Assembly (NCBI RefSeq): GCF_002157355.1
Contig: NZ_LYMK01000027.1
Span: 1-64,000 of the forward strand
From: Variovorax sp. JS1663
GTDB lineage: Bacteria; Pseudomonadota; Gammaproteobacteria; Burkholderiales; Burkholderiaceae_C
Length of the DNA: 64,000 nt
Direction: 5' to 3'
Part shown: positions 27,450 through 37,520 of the stretch, piece by piece
How the letters are laid out: the number at the start of each line of letters is the position of its first letter
How positions within the stretch are numbered: the first letter of the stretch is position 1
Translations under genes and position numbers: made by a program
The notes under the pieces: model-generated
Told to the model about the DNA's origin: nothing
Database searches by the model: none
The model's input: the letters and a program-made list of their open reading frames with translations, nothing else

Positions 27450-28145
27450 TCAAACGGCCAGTTCCGGTATCCAAAAGAATTGGGCATTGAGCATGTACAA
27501 GCCCATAAGGACGAGTGCAGCGCCACCCACGATGTCAAAGGCGCGCTGGTAGCGAGCGAGCGGCCGCAGTTTTTCCAGCCAGCCCATGGCGCCCGCGCCC
27601 AGTGCGATCGGCACCCCGCGCCCGAGCGCGAAGGCCAGCAGCAGCAACGCGCCCCAGGCCGGCGACCCGATGCCAGCCACGACACCGAGCAGCACGATCA
27701 GCGCCGGCGTACAGGCCGGGCAAATCGCGATGGCGAAGGGAACGCCCAACGCGAAGGCACCCCAGGAGCCGGTGGCACGGCTGGCGCGCAACGATAGGCC
27801 CTTGAACGGCATGCGGATCCAGCCTGGCCACAGCAAGCCCATCAGAATGAGCCACGGCCCGAGCACCAACCCCCAGTAGCGCCCGAGCAGAGATTGCACC
27901 CCCTTGCCACCGGCGCCGGCCACCACACCCAGAAGCACATGCGTGAGCACCATGCCAGCGATGAACATGCCGCCGAATACCAACGCCTGGCGCGGCGCGC
28001 GTGCCTTGGTCACGTAGGCCAGGGAGACGGGAATGGCTGCCAAGGCGACGGGGTTGAAGCTGAAAAAAAGGCCGCTCAGGAAGCTGACCATGAGCCCCGC
28101 CACGCCAGCGTGCTGGACGGCCTGCTGGAATGCCTCGATGTCCAT
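27450..28145 (-). CDS. CcdA/DsbD-like transmembrane protein
   Basis: 231 residues with six predicted spans. Signature segments are FFSFNPVALAAIPVSLAYVT at the start of TM1 and FAIAICPACTPALIVLLG in the fourth (Cys142, Cys145). CcdA and the central DsbD domain pass reducing equivalents across the inner membrane through two Cys, one in TM1 and one in TM4. Here the TM1 cysteine is replaced (FSFNP), so a classical thiol relay is doubtful. The tight link with a CxxC thioredoxin-like gene (stop 2 bases before this start) and a MerR regulator suggests a metal-responsive redox or uptake function. Confidence 0.85.
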   Translation of the reverse strand: MDIEAFQQAVQHAGVAGLMVSFLSGLFFSFNPVALAAIPVSLAYVTKARAPRQALVFGGMFIAGMVLTHVLLGVVAGAGGKGVQSLLGRYWGLVLGPWLILMGLLWPGWIRMPFKGLSLRASRATGSWGAFALGVPFAIAICPACTPALIVLLGVVAGIGSPAWGALLLLAFALGRGVPIALGAGAMGWLEKLRPLARYQRAFDIVGGAALVLMGLYMLNAQFFWIPELAV

Positions 28146-28146
28146 A

Positions 28147-28407
28147 TCAGCCCGCGCCCTGGCGACGCTCGTGCATCGCTGCAGTTAGTGCGTCAGGCGT
28201 GGGGAGCGATGCGAACACCAGTTCGCCATCAATGGCCACCGCAGGCGGCCGGAGCACGCCCAGCTCGACGGCATAGTCGACGGCTGCAAGGACGTCGAGT
28301 TCGCTCCACTCCACGGCTGGGTCGGCCCGCCGGGCCGCAGCGCGCAGGCTGTCCAGTTCGCGAAAGCACTTCGCGCAACCAATGACGTGCAGCACTTCTA
28401 CCTTCAT
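28147..28407 (-). CDS. Small thioredoxin-fold protein
   Basis: 86 residues: MKVEVLHVIGCAKCFRELDS carries a CxxC (Cys11, Cys14) on the first helix, then VEWSELDVLAAVDYAVELGV and the cis-Pro region (LRPPAVAIDGELVF). It is close to the alkylmercury-lyase-like or thioredoxin-like small proteins found with CcdA homologues. No signal peptide. The start overlaps the MerR stop by 4 bases, indicating translational coupling. It likely exchanges thiols or metal ions with the membrane partner downstream. Confidence 0.85.
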   Translation of the reverse strand: MKVEVLHVIGCAKCFRELDSLRAAARRADPAVEWSELDVLAAVDYAVELGVLRPPAVAIDGELVFASLPTPDALTAAMHERRQGAG

Positions 28408-28850
28408 CGATGGGCTCCCTGGTCGCTTGCCGAGAGCGCGGCCAAGATCGAGCAGTCCTCGACGGGGCGGGTGTCGTTGCTGCAGTTGGCAATAAGCTGG
28501 TCCAGCGCCTTGGACATCTCCTTCATGGCTTTGATGCGGGCTTCCAACTCGAGTTTTTTCTCAATGACTCTGCTGCGCACATCGCTGCAGCACGTTGATG
28601 CCCTGTCGCGTAACTGCAGCAGGGCATGGATTTCCGACAGCGTGAAGCCGCTGTGCTGCGCCTGCTTGATGAAGCGCAGTCGCTGTACCGCCTCCGGCCC
28701 ATATAGTCGGTAGCCCCTCTCGGTCTTGCTCGGCACCTGCATCAGACCTTCTCGTTCGTAAAAGCGAACGGCATTGGCCGAGACCTCCGCCAGCGCGGCA
28801 AGTTTGCCCACGGTCAGGCGTTCGGGCGCGGAGGGAGAAGCAGCAGCCAT
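28404..28850 (-). CDS. MerR-family regulator, Zn/Pb/Cd (ZntR-like) type
   Basis: 148 residues. The winged HTH reads LTVGKLAALAEVSANAVRFY. Metal-site cysteines sit at 87-88 (RASTCCSDVR), at the start of the dimer helix, and at 123 and 133 (NCSNDTRPVEDCSIL). That arrangement matches the divalent-metal sensors (ZntR, PbrR, MerR) rather than CueR. It heads the operon with the thioredoxin-like, CcdA-like and zinc-ribbon genes. A palindromic MerR-type promoter immediately upstream (28857-28887) indicates autoregulation, and a second divergent one faces the gene at 28967. Confidence 0.9.
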   Translation of the reverse strand: MAAASPSAPERLTVGKLAALAEVSANAVRFYEREGLMQVPSKTERGYRLYGPEAVQRLRFIKQAQHSGFTLSEIHALLQLRDRASTCCSDVRSRVIEKKLELEARIKAMKEMSKALDQLIANCSNDTRPVEDCSILAALSASDQGAHR

Positions 28851-28856
28851 ATTGAA

Positions 28857-28887
28857 GAATAAACCTTCGCCCTAAGGCGAAGGTCAA
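28857..28887 (-). promoter_or_regulatory. MerR-type promoter/operator for the 28850 operon
   Basis: Read on the minus strand: -35 TTGACC, a 19-base spacer, then -10 TTATTC. The perfect dyad CCTTCGCC-CTAA-GGCGAAGG lies at 28864-28883. The long spacer with central dyad is the hallmark of promoters untwisted by MerR-family activators. It lies directly upstream of the MerR gene. Confidence 0.85.
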
Positions 28888-28899
28888 GCGACCCCTCGA

Positions 28900-28930
28900 T
28901 TGACCTTGCCATAGGACGAAGGTGTACGCT
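28900..28930 (+). promoter_or_regulatory. Second MerR-type promoter, facing the gene at 28967
   Basis: TTGACC (28900-28905), a 19-base spacer containing an imperfect dyad (CCATAGGACGAAGG), then TACGCT (28925-28930). It has the same architecture as the divergent promoter 13 bases away. One regulator dimer at each site could fire both directions. Confidence 0.75.
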
Positions 28931-28966
28931 GCATGTAGCGGCAAGAAGCCGCGATGGGGAGATGCC

Positions 28967-29173
28967 GTGATTGAGCAGTTTGACGTTGGTAATACCCTGG
29001 AACGGGGCCTGCTGCGGCTCTACAAGCAGGCAGTGGCTGAACGGCACATGGAAGTGGCCGAGCAGTTGCTGTGCGCGCTGGAGCAACTCGCGAAGTCAGA
29101 TCCCGCCGGTGAGCACGCAGTAGAGGCGGCGTACCTCTGGATCTGCTGCGATCGTCGTCATCTCGATGCCTGA
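28967..29173 (+). CDS. Small helical protein under a MerR-type promoter
   Basis: 68 residues from the GTG at 28967 (GGGGAG upstream): VIEQFDVGNTLERGLLRLYK then AEQLLCALEQLAK and a Cys-containing end (YLWICCDRRHLDA). It appears all-helical and soluble, with a CC pair near the C-terminus. Its promoter is a MerR-type site divergent from the metal regulator, so metal-inducible expression is likely. Family not recognised. The 3' end overlaps the convergent gene at 29158 by 16 bases. Confidence 0.6.
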   Translation: MIEQFDVGNTLERGLLRLYKQAVAERHMEVAEQLLCALEQLAKSDPAGEHAVEAAYLWICCDRRHLDA

Positions 29174-29574
29174 GAATCACTCTTGATTTCTTCAGGTACA
29201 TGCCGCTGCTCGATCGTGCGCGGTTGCACCTCGACTGGCGTGCCGCACCGCAAGACGTTCGTGCGGACAACATCGCCTCGGTTCGCACTTGAACTCTCTT
29301 CCAACAAGACCACATGGCTGTGTCGACGGCTTGCCGTTCGGTCAATGACGACAGCGAAGCGGCGTTCCGCAAGCTGCTCTGCGGTGGCAACTTTTCTACA
29401 ATCGGTCATGGCTCCACGGCGAAGCTGCGCGGCCGAGCCTACTTCAAGCACCACGGCAGTTCGCCAACCATGCTGAAACGCGTCGACCTCTTCGAGAAAG
29501 GCCGAGCAGCCCAGCACACTGGCGGCGAGCACCGGGCCGGCTCCCAGGCCAAGCGCCCGATGAAATTTGGCCAT
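29158..29574 (-). CDS. Hypothetical protein (138 aa)
   Basis: The ATG at 29574 (MAKFHRALGLGAGPVLAASV) is the most protein-like start; no strong ribosome-binding site is seen and an upstream start at 29640 exists. A short hydrophobic segment (VLAASVLGCSAF) could be a lipoprotein-type signal, followed by FAVVIDRTASRRHSHVVLLE and VLRCGTPVEVQPRTIEQRHV. This looks like a small outer-membrane lipoprotein of the Slp/YcfJ style, but I cannot assign a family. Confidence 0.5.
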   Translation of the reverse strand: MAKFHRALGLGAGPVLAASVLGCSAFLEEVDAFQHGWRTAVVLEVGSAAQLRRGAMTDCRKVATAEQLAERRFAVVIDRTASRRHSHVVLLEESSSANRGDVVRTNVLRCGTPVEVQPRTIEQRHVPEEIKSDSQASR

Positions 29575-29648
29575 TGGGATCCATTCGATGTTGACAGACG
29601 AGCGGACAATCACGCTGCCACCGAGGGGCGTGCCGAACATCGGCAGAA

Positions 29649-29688
29649 GGGGCCATCAGCATGCCTTTCGGCATGCGCGGCCCCGTTT
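29649..29688 (-). terminator. Strong hairpin, probable Rho-independent terminator
   Basis: Two nested stems, GGGGCC...GGCCCC and GCATGCC-TTTC-GGCATGC, are separated by small internal bulges. It lies 60 bases after the stop of the DUF4148-type gene (minus strand), followed there by TTCT. The plus-strand side ends GTTT. Confidence 0.7.
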
Positions 29689-29748
29689 GCTCGCGTGACA
29701 CCCGTCTGCTGGCGCAGCACGCACGTCTTTGCCTGACCGAGCTCAACG

Positions 29749-30084
29749 CTACCTCTCGCCGGAAGGAATTTCGTTTCGACGCATGGCCTCGAGAGTCTCT
29801 TGACGAACCTGCTCGCGTGTCTTGCCTGGGCCGGTCTTGGCAACAGGCCACGGAGCGCCGTATCGACTCGCCCAGGTCCAATGCCGCTGCTTGCTTGCAG
29901 TCTCGAGTTCAGTCACGACTTGCGCCCTCGGCATTTCCTTGCCGGCGTCATGATCGCGGTGATACATGACCCCGGCTTCATTTGGCGCAAAGTGAGAGGG
30001 GGCGTCAGCGGAGGCTGCGAAAGGTACTGCAGCAGCTGAGACACCAAAGACGATTGCGAATGCTAGCGATGGTTTGCTTAGCAT
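29749..30084 (-). CDS. DUF4148-type secreted protein
   Basis: 111 residues with GGGAGA before the ATG at 30084 and a signal peptide (LAFAIVFGVSAAAVPFAASA). The mature protein contains DUF4148-like features: EMPRAQVVTELETASK and the C-terminal KTREQVRQETLEAMRRNE. Small proteins of this family are abundant and paralogous in Burkholderiales, and periplasmic, with no known activity. A second relative lies at 30328. Confidence 0.8.
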   Translation of the reverse strand: MLSKPSLAFAIVFGVSAAAVPFAASADAPSHFAPNEAGVMYHRDHDAGKEMPRAQVVTELETASKQRHWTWASRYGAPWPVAKTGPGKTREQVRQETLEAMRRNEIPSGER

Positions 30085-30327
30085 GATGTGTCTCCCATAG
30101 TGTTTGCCGTGATCACCTTGATCGGGCGATGTCGATCCAGTCGACATGCAACTCACTCTACGGGTCCAAGCTTTGCACCCAGCCGACACGCGCATTACAA
30201 ATGCGTTATCCCGTTCGATCGCCAATTCCGCAAGCACAAAGGAAGGCGCGCAGCGGGCAGATGCCCGCTGCGTGCGTGTTGCGCTTTTCGGGGCGGCGCG
30301 CGCTGGATTTGCAGCCTCTCGGCGATA

Positions 30328-30765
30328 TCAGCGGCTGGCCGTCCTTGCCGAGGCTCGGTTGCTTTCGATGCTTTGCACCAATGCTGTGTACTCGGGACCA
30401 GAACGCAGCCGCGCGTATTCGGCAGCAGCTTGCCTATAAGCTGGGCGCGACAGGTCGGAGCCCGCTTCGCCGTTCTGCGCCGCCGCCAGACCCGATCGCA
30501 TCCAGATCAGGGTGTCGGCCATTACGGCGACCCGGCTGTTTGCCGAGACGAAGGCAACCGCGCGCGGATCGCCTTCGGGATAGCCTTGCGTGGGAGCAGC
30601 CTGAGCCCAGCGTTGCGCGTCGGCAGAGACTTCCGCGCGGTTCAACGATGACACCAGCGCAGTGGGCCTCGGATCTCCCTCGGCATAGTTTCCGGCAAGC
30701 GCGGGAGCGCCGTATGCGGTCAGAAGGGCGGCAAGGGCGAGGGAAGTTTTGAATGCGTGCTTCAT
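30328..30765 (-). CDS. DUF4148-like secreted protein with two YAEGDPR-type repeats
   Basis: 145 residues; signal peptide MKHAFKTSLALAALLTAYGA. The mature part has a duplicated unit (NYAEGDPRPTALVSSLNRAE and GYPEGDPRAVAFVSANSRV) and a C-terminal helix with RLRSGPEYTALVQSI. An alternative ATG lies four codons upstream. It is probably periplasmic and stand-alone. Confidence 0.7.
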   Translation of the reverse strand: MKHAFKTSLALAALLTAYGAPALAGNYAEGDPRPTALVSSLNRAEVSADAQRWAQAAPTQGYPEGDPRAVAFVSANSRVAVMADTLIWMRSGLAAAQNGEAGSDLSRPAYRQAAAEYARLRSGPEYTALVQSIESNRASARTASR

Positions 30766-30910
30766 TTGAATCTCCACGGAAAATTGTGCGCAACGCTCGG
30801 TGAGCCGAAGTCCGCTTACGCGGCTTGTCGGCTACCGAACAGAAATGATTGACCTGTGACGCGAGCTGCCTGGGCGCCTCTTCAATCGGCTGCTCCAGGA
30901 GGGCTGCGGG

Positions 30911-30940
30911 GCGATGAGGCGGTTTAGGCGGCCTCATCGC
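30911..30940. terminator. 10-bp perfect hairpin after the 30956 gene
   Basis: GCGATGAGGC and GCCTCATCGC are separated by 10 bases, 16 bases past the stop of the minus-strand gene at 30956. No clear T-run follows, so it may be an mRNA-stabilising or Rho-aided structure. Confidence 0.5.
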
Positions 30941-30955
30941 GGCGAGCGGCCTGCT

Positions 30956-31249
30956 TTACTGCGGCGTGCCGCCTGGCACCGGATGCCGATGAGGGCGCGC
31001 CTCGCGTGCTTGCTGGCGATCCTCACCCCTCATTTCGGCCTTGGTGGTCTTCTTCACGCCAGAGCCTTCGCCCTCGGCAGTGCTGCCATCCCGGATCTGC
31101 TTGACGCCTGCCGGCTTCGCGTTTTTCTTGGCTTCAGCAGCGGCTTGTGATTTGGTGTTCGTCTGCGGTGCAGCCTCCTGCGTGTGGCTCTGCGCGTAAG
31201 CGCCGCCGAAGAACACGGTGGCTGCAATGGCAAGGAGAGTCTTTTTCAT
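30956..31249 (-). CDS. Small secreted, charged hypothetical protein (97 aa)
   Basis: Signal peptide MKKTLLAIAATVFFGGAYAQ followed by a low-complexity Lys/Ala/Gln/Glu-rich chain (KSQAAAEAKKNAKPAGVKQI) and a Pro/Arg/His-rich end (RPHRHPVPGGTPQ). It is likely disordered in the periplasm. The gap to copZ (31250-31472) shows no gene. Confidence 0.65.
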   Translation of the reverse strand: MKKTLLAIAATVFFGGAYAQSHTQEAAPQTNTKSQAAAEAKKNAKPAGVKQIRDGSTAEGEGSGVKKTTKAEMRGEDRQQAREARPHRHPVPGGTPQ

Positions 31250-31472
31250 TTCAGTTCCTTCTAGGTTGGGCATGACGCAGACGCACCGACTGTGGTGCCG
31301 GTTCGCTGCATCAAGGCCAAACTGTAGAAAGCATGGCGCGACGAGAGGCTTACCCATACATGACAACTTTGTAATCTGGTACTTTCACCAACACGATCGC
31401 AGGACGTGGACGCGCGCCGCAACGATGGAGCAAGTCCAGCGCCTCGTATCATTCGTTCCCAGCGCGGCTCCC

Positions 31473-31664
31473 TTAGGCTGTCGGGTAACCTGCCTCGGCC
31501 AGCGCGGTGGCAACGCTGGCGCGGTCCTCGGCGCTCTCGACGCGCACCTTCTTGGCGGGAAGATTCACTTCGACCTTGGCTTGCGGGTCCAAGCCCTTGA
31601 CCGCCTGGGCGACACGGCTCGCGCAATGGCCGCAGGTCATCGATTGGATTTCGAACTCATGCAT
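31473..31664 (-). CDS. copZ: CopZ-type copper chaperone
   Basis: 63 residues, a single HMA domain: MHEFEIQSMTCGHCASRVAQ carries the MTCxxC copper site (Cys11, Cys14) and the rest is the ferredoxin-like fold (VEVNLPAKKVRVESAEDRAS). It delivers Cu+ to CopA or CueR in the cytosol. It is transcribed away from copA, with a CueR-type operator directly upstream (31695-31725). Confidence 0.93.
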   Translation of the reverse strand: MHEFEIQSMTCGHCASRVAQAVKGLDPQAKVEVNLPAKKVRVESAEDRASVATALAEAGYPTA

Positions 31665-31694
31665 CAGTAGCTCCTTCGGTGGATCGGAGATGGC

Positions 31695-31725
31695 AGTCTC
31701 AGGTTTCCCACCATGGGAAGGTCAA
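31695..31725 (-). promoter_or_regulatory. CueR-type promoter for copZ
   Basis: On the minus strand TTGACC, a 19-base spacer containing the dyad CTTCCCATGGTGGGAA, then GAGACT. Both the dyad and the spacing match the copA/cueO promoters controlled by CueR. Confidence 0.85.
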
Positions 31726-31776
31726 CGTGCGGTATGAGATTAACCTTGTAAAACCCAGGATTTGCCGTGGGGCGGC

Positions 31777-31807
31777 TTGACCTTCCCATGATGGGAACGA
31801 TGACATT
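31777..31807 (+). promoter_or_regulatory. CueR-type promoter for copA-cueR
   Basis: TTGACC (31777-31782), then CTTCCCATGATGGGAA within a 19-base spacer, then GACATT (31802-31807). It is oriented toward copA, 39 bases before its start. Confidence 0.88.
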
Positions 31808-31845
31808 CCTGAACTTCGGGATACCTTGGACAATAGGAGATGTCG

Positions 31846-34269
31846 ATGAGCAGCAGTTTGACAATGCCGTTACCCGCCGGCGGCTTGAAGGAGTGGTCCC
31901 TGCCTATTGAGGGAATGACGTGTGCCTCCTGCGTTGCACGAGTAGAGAAGTCCCTCGCCGGCGTGCCCGGTGTCATCGACGCCACCGTTAACTTGGCGAC
32001 AGAGGCGGCCAGTGTTCGCGCTGACAGCTCTGTCGACCTGGGCGCGCTGAGAGGCGCGGTCGAGAAGGCGGGCTACGGCGTCGGTGAGCAGACGCTCGAT
32101 CTGCAAATCGAAGGCATGACCTGCGCGTCGTGTGTCGCGCGGGTCGAGAAGGCGCTTGCCAAAGTCCCTGGCGTGGTTTCCGCCACGGTGAACCTCGCCA
32201 CGGAAAGGGCCGAGGTCAAATTCGCAAGCCGAGACGTTGACCCGGCGGCGCTGATCGCCGCTGTTCAGAAGGCGGGCTATGGAGCACGCCAACCAGACGG
32301 CGCGGGCGCTGTATCCGACAAGGCAGCGCGCCGTTTGCCCGATTGGTGGCCTGTAGCTGTGGCCGCCTTGTTGTCGCTGCCGCTGCTGCTTCCAATGTTC
32401 GGGTCGATCTTCGCCAGGGAGTGGATGCTCGATGGGTGGCTGCAGCTCGCGTTGGCAACACCGGTCCAGTTTTGGCTGGGCGCCCGCTTCTACCGCGCCG
32501 GGTTGAAGGCGCTGAAGGCCGGCGCTGGCAACATGGACCTGCTGGTAGCCCTGGGCACCACGGCCGGTTACGGGTTGAGTGTCTACCTGCTCTACGTGCA
32601 TGCGGGCCATGGCATGCCGCCGCACCTGTACTTCGAGGCGTCGGCGGTGGTGATCACGCTGGTGCTGCTGGGCAAGTGGTTGGAGGTTCGGGCCAAGCGT
32701 CAGACCACGGAGGCCATTCGGTCCTTGAATGAGCTGCGCCCCGAGCGGGCGCGCATACGCCGCAATGGCGTGGAGCAGGACGTGCCCGTGGAGCAGGTCC
32801 AGGTGGGCGATCTGGTGGTCGTCCGTCCTGGAGAGCGTGTGCCGGTGGATGGCGTCATCGTCGAAGGCTCCAGCGAGATCGACGAATCGCTGATCACCGG
32901 CGAGAGCTTGCCGGTCGCCAAGCATGCGGAGGACCCCATAACGGGTGGCTCGGTCAATGGTCAGGGATTGCTCGTCGCGCGCACTACCGCCGTGGGTGCG
33001 GAATCGACACTCGCGCGCATCGTGCGGCTGGTGGAGTCGGCTCAGGCCAAGAAGGCGCCAATCCAGCGGTTGGTGGATCGTGTGAGCAGCGTGTTCGTCC
33101 CGGTCGTCATTGGCATCGCGTTGCTGACGCTCCTCGCCTGGGGCTTTGCCACCGGCAACTGGGAAACCGCCATCCTGAACGCCGTGGCGGTGCTCGTGAT
33201 CGCCTGTCCTTGTGCCCTGGGCCTGGCTACGCCGACCGCCATCATGGCGGGCACCGGCGTCGCCGCCCGCCACGGGGTTTTGATCAAGGATGCTGAAGCG
33301 CTGGAGGTGACTCACAGCGTCAAGGTCGTTGCTTTCGACAAGACGGGTACCCTGACCGAAGGACGTCCAGAGCTTGTCGCCTTCGAAGCCACTGATGATG
33401 ATTTCGCCGCACTGCTTCAGGCCAGTGCAGCTATCCAGGCGGGTAGCGAACATCCGCTCGCCCGCGCCGTCCTGGCAGCAGCCGAAAGGGCCGGTCTGGG
33501 CCCCGTCCCACGTGCAAGCGAGGTACGTGCAGTGGCTGGCCGAGGAGTGGCGGCGACCGTCGGCGGTCGCGCGTTGCGTCTAGGAAGCAGCCGCTTCATG
33601 CATGAGCTCTCGGTGCCGCTCGGCAAGCTCGAAGCCCGCGCATCGCGGCTGCAGGCCGAAGGGCGCACCGTTTCCTGGCTGGCCGACGTGAGCGGGCGCC
33701 CAGCGCTGATCGGCCTTCTGGCCTTCGGCGATGCGCCCAAGCCGAGCGCCGCGGCGGCCATCGCGCAACTGCACGCGCAAGGCATCCGCACAGCGCTGGT
33801 CACCGGCGACAACCGCGGCAGCGCCGAGGCGGTGGCGAAGCTGCTGAAGATCGACACGGTGCGCGCCGAGGTGCTGCCCGAAGACAAGGCCTCCATCGTC
33901 GCACAGCTGAAGGCAAGCGGTGAACGCGTCGCGATGGTGGGTGATGGAATCAACGATGCGCCGGCGCTGGCCGCGGCCGATGTGGGCATTGCGATGTCCA
34001 CCGGCACCGACGTCGCGATGCATGCGGCCGGCATCACGCTGATGCGCGGGGACCCGGCCCTCGTGAGCGACGCGATCGACATCTCGCGCCGTACCTACGC
34101 CAAGATCCGGCAGAACCTGTTCTGGGCCTTCGTCTACAACGTGGTCGGCATCCCGCTCGCCGCCTTCGGGCTACTGAGCCCGGTGATCGCCGGCGCGGCG
34201 ATGGCCTTCAGCAGCGTAAGCGTGGTGAGCAACGCGCTGCTCTTGCGGCGCTGGAAAGGAGGTGCATGA
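31846..34269 (+). CDS. copA: Copper-exporting P1B-type ATPase CopA with two HMA domains
   Basis: 807 residues from the ATG at 31846, which places AGGAG 6 bases upstream; an ATG two codons earlier directly abuts that site. Two tandem N-terminal HMA domains each have GMTCASC (Cys26/29 and 93/96). Eight membrane spans follow, with CPC in TM6 (Cys454, Cys456), DKTGTLTEG (Asp498), [13 protein letters not shown] in the actuator, GSEHPLA for ATP, and [15 protein letters not shown]. It pumps cytosolic Cu+ to the periplasm. Its promoter is a CueR operator and its stop overlaps the cueR start, forming a classical self-regulated unit. It is distinct in N-terminal type from the ATPase at 21409. Confidence 0.96.
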   Translation: MSSSLTMPLPAGGLKEWSLPIEGMTCASCVARVEKSLAGVPGVIDATVNLATEAASVRADSSVDLGALRGAVEKAGYGVGEQTLDLQIEGMTCASCVARVEKALAKVPGVVSATVNLATERAEVKFASRDVDPAALIAAVQKAGYGARQPDGAGAVSDKAARRLPDWWPVAVAALLSLPLLLPMFGSIFAREWMLDGWLQLALATPVQFWLGARFYRAGLKALKAGAGNMDLLVALGTTAGYGLSVYLLYVHAGHGMPPHLYFEASAVVITLVLLGKWLEVRAKRQTTEAIRSLNELRPERARIRRNGVEQDVPVEQVQVGDLVVVRPGERVPVDGVIVEGSSEIDESLITGESLPVAKHAEDPITGGSVNGQGLLVARTTAVGAESTLARIVRLVESAQAKKAPIQRLVDRVSSVFVPVVIGIALLTLLAWGFATGNWETAILNAVAVLVIACPCALGLATPTAIMAGTGVAARHGVLIKDAEALEVTHSVKVVAFDKTGTLTEGRPELVAFEATDDDFAALLQASAAIQAGSEHPLARAVLAAAERAGLGPVPRASEVRAVAGRGVAATVGGRALRLGSSRFMHELSVPLGKLEARASRLQAEGRTVSWLADVSGRPALIGLLAFGDAPKPSAAAAIAQLHAQGIRTALVTGDNRGSAEAVAKLLKIDTVRAEVLPEDKASIVAQLKASGERVAMVGDGINDAPALAAADVGIAMSTGTDVAMHAAGITLMRGDPALVSDAIDISRRTYAKIRQNLFWAFVYNVVGIPLAAFGLLSPVIAGAAMAFSSVSVVSNALLLRRWKGGA

Positions 34270-34757
34270 TGTGCAGTGGTTTTGATGGGCCGTTCAACAT
34301 TGGCACGGCATCCGCCCGTTCCGGGGTCAATGCCAAGATGATCCGCCACTACGAATCGCTTGGGTTGTTGCCCAAGGTCGGCCGCACGGATTCGGGATAT
34401 CGCCAGTACACCGACAAAGATGTGCATACGCTGCGGTTCATCCGGCGCGCACGCTCGCTCGGCTTCGGAATGGCGGAGATCGCCGAACTGCTGAAGCTGT
34501 GGCAGAACAAGCGCCGCGCGAGCGCCGCCGTCAAGCGCATTGCGCTTGCGCATGCCGATGACCTCAGCCGACGCATTGAAGAAATGCAAAGCATGAAGCG
34601 CACCTTGGAGCGGCTGGCGGACTGTTGCCAAGGAGACCAGCGGCCGGATTGCCCCATCATCGACGAGCTTGCCGAGCTCAGCGGGTTCGCGGGCTGCCAT
34701 CCAGGCTCTAAAGGCCAGCGCCTACAGACGGCGCGGGCTCTCTCGATGTCGAATTGA
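34266..34757 (+). CDS. cueR: CueR-type copper-sensing MerR-family activator
   Basis: 163 residues. [23 protein letters not shown]. The C-terminal metal loop is [20 protein letters not shown], with Cys121 and Cys129 eight residues apart, as in the Cu+/Ag+/Au+ two-coordinate site of CueR. The dimer-helix position that would be Cys in divalent sensors is not Cys (RRASAAVKR), consistent with monovalent sensing. It overlaps the end of copA (ATGATG). It presumably activates the two CueR-type promoters at 31695-31807. A start three bases later is also possible. Confidence 0.93.
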   Translation: MMCSGFDGPFNIGTASARSGVNAKMIRHYESLGLLPKVGRTDSGYRQYTDKDVHTLRFIRRARSLGFGMAEIAELLKLWQNKRRASAAVKRIALAHADDLSRRIEEMQSMKRTLERLADCCQGDQRPDCPIIDELAELSGFAGCHPGSKGQRLQTARALSMSN

Positions 34758-34811
34758 CGGTTCTCGCCCGAGGCCAGTCCCGGCCTCGGATCTCACCCTG
34801 CGGAGACCGGC

Positions 34812-36779
<1,968 letters not shown>

Positions 36780-36836
36780 GCGCGCTCGGCCTTTCGTCAC
36801 CTTCCGTTGGGCCCACCCTGGCATCAAACTAGCACG

Positions 36837-37520
36837 ATGAAAATTCTTCTTGTCGAGGATGAGACACGGGCGGCGGACTACCTGCGCCAGGGACTGGTCG
36901 AAAGCGGCTACACCGTGGAGCTGGCGTTCAACGGCACGGACGGCTTGCATGCCGCGCTCACTGGTGATCACGACCTGGTCGTGCTGGACATCATGCTGCC
37001 GGGTATCGACGGCTACGCCGTTCTTTCGGCGCTTCGCACCGCCAAGCAGACGCCGGTTCTGATGCTCACGGCACGCGGGCAAACCGATGACAAGGTGCGC
37101 GGATTCGATCTCGGAGCGGACGACTATCTGGTCAAGCCATTCGAATTCCCCGAACTGCTGGCACGCGTACGGGCGCTCCTGCGCCGCGGTCAGCCGGCCC
37201 CCCAGGAAACCATGCTTCGGCTGGGCGACCTGGAGGTGGACCCGGTGCGGCATCGCGCCACCCGACAGGGCCAGCGCATCGATCTGTCAGCCAAGGAGTT
37301 CGCGTTGCTCACACTGCTCGTCCAGCGCACGGGCGAGGTGCTGTCGCGGACCCAGATTTCATCACTGGTGTGGGACATTCATTTCGATTCGGACACGAAC
37401 GTGGTCGAGGTGGCCATCCGTCGCCTGCGCGCCAAGATCGACGATCCATTCGAAGTCAAGTTGATTCACACTGTGCGTGGGGTGGGGTACGTGCTCGAGC
37501 GACGGGACGCGCCGTCGTGA
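36837..37520 (+). CDS. copR: OmpR-family response regulator, CopR/CusR type
   Basis: 227 residues. The receiver domain has the acidic pocket ([13 protein letters not shown]), phospho-Asp51 in [13 protein letters not shown], Thr in VLMLTARG, and Lys in [20 protein letters not shown] winged-helix DNA-binding domain follows ([40 protein letters not shown]). Sequence style and the partner kinase match the heavy-metal regulators CopR/CusR, which activate periplasmic copper-defence genes. GTGA overlap with the kinase start shows coupling. Confidence 0.92.
   Translation: MKILLVEDETRAADYLRQGLVESGYTVELAFNGTDGLHAALTGDHDLVVLDIMLPGIDGYAVLSALRTAKQTPVLMLTARGQTDDKVRGFDLGADDYLVKPFEFPELLARVRALLRRGQPAPQETMLRLGDLEVDPVRHRATRQGQRIDLSAKEFALLTLLVQRTGEVLSRTQISSLVWDIHFDSDTNVVEVAIRRLRAKIDDPFEVKLIHTVRGVGYVLERRDAPS

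Noticed and set aside
30129-30752. Plus-strand frame opposite the DUF4148-like gene
   Set aside because: No signal peptide or start signal; the minus-strand gene has a signal peptide and repeats.
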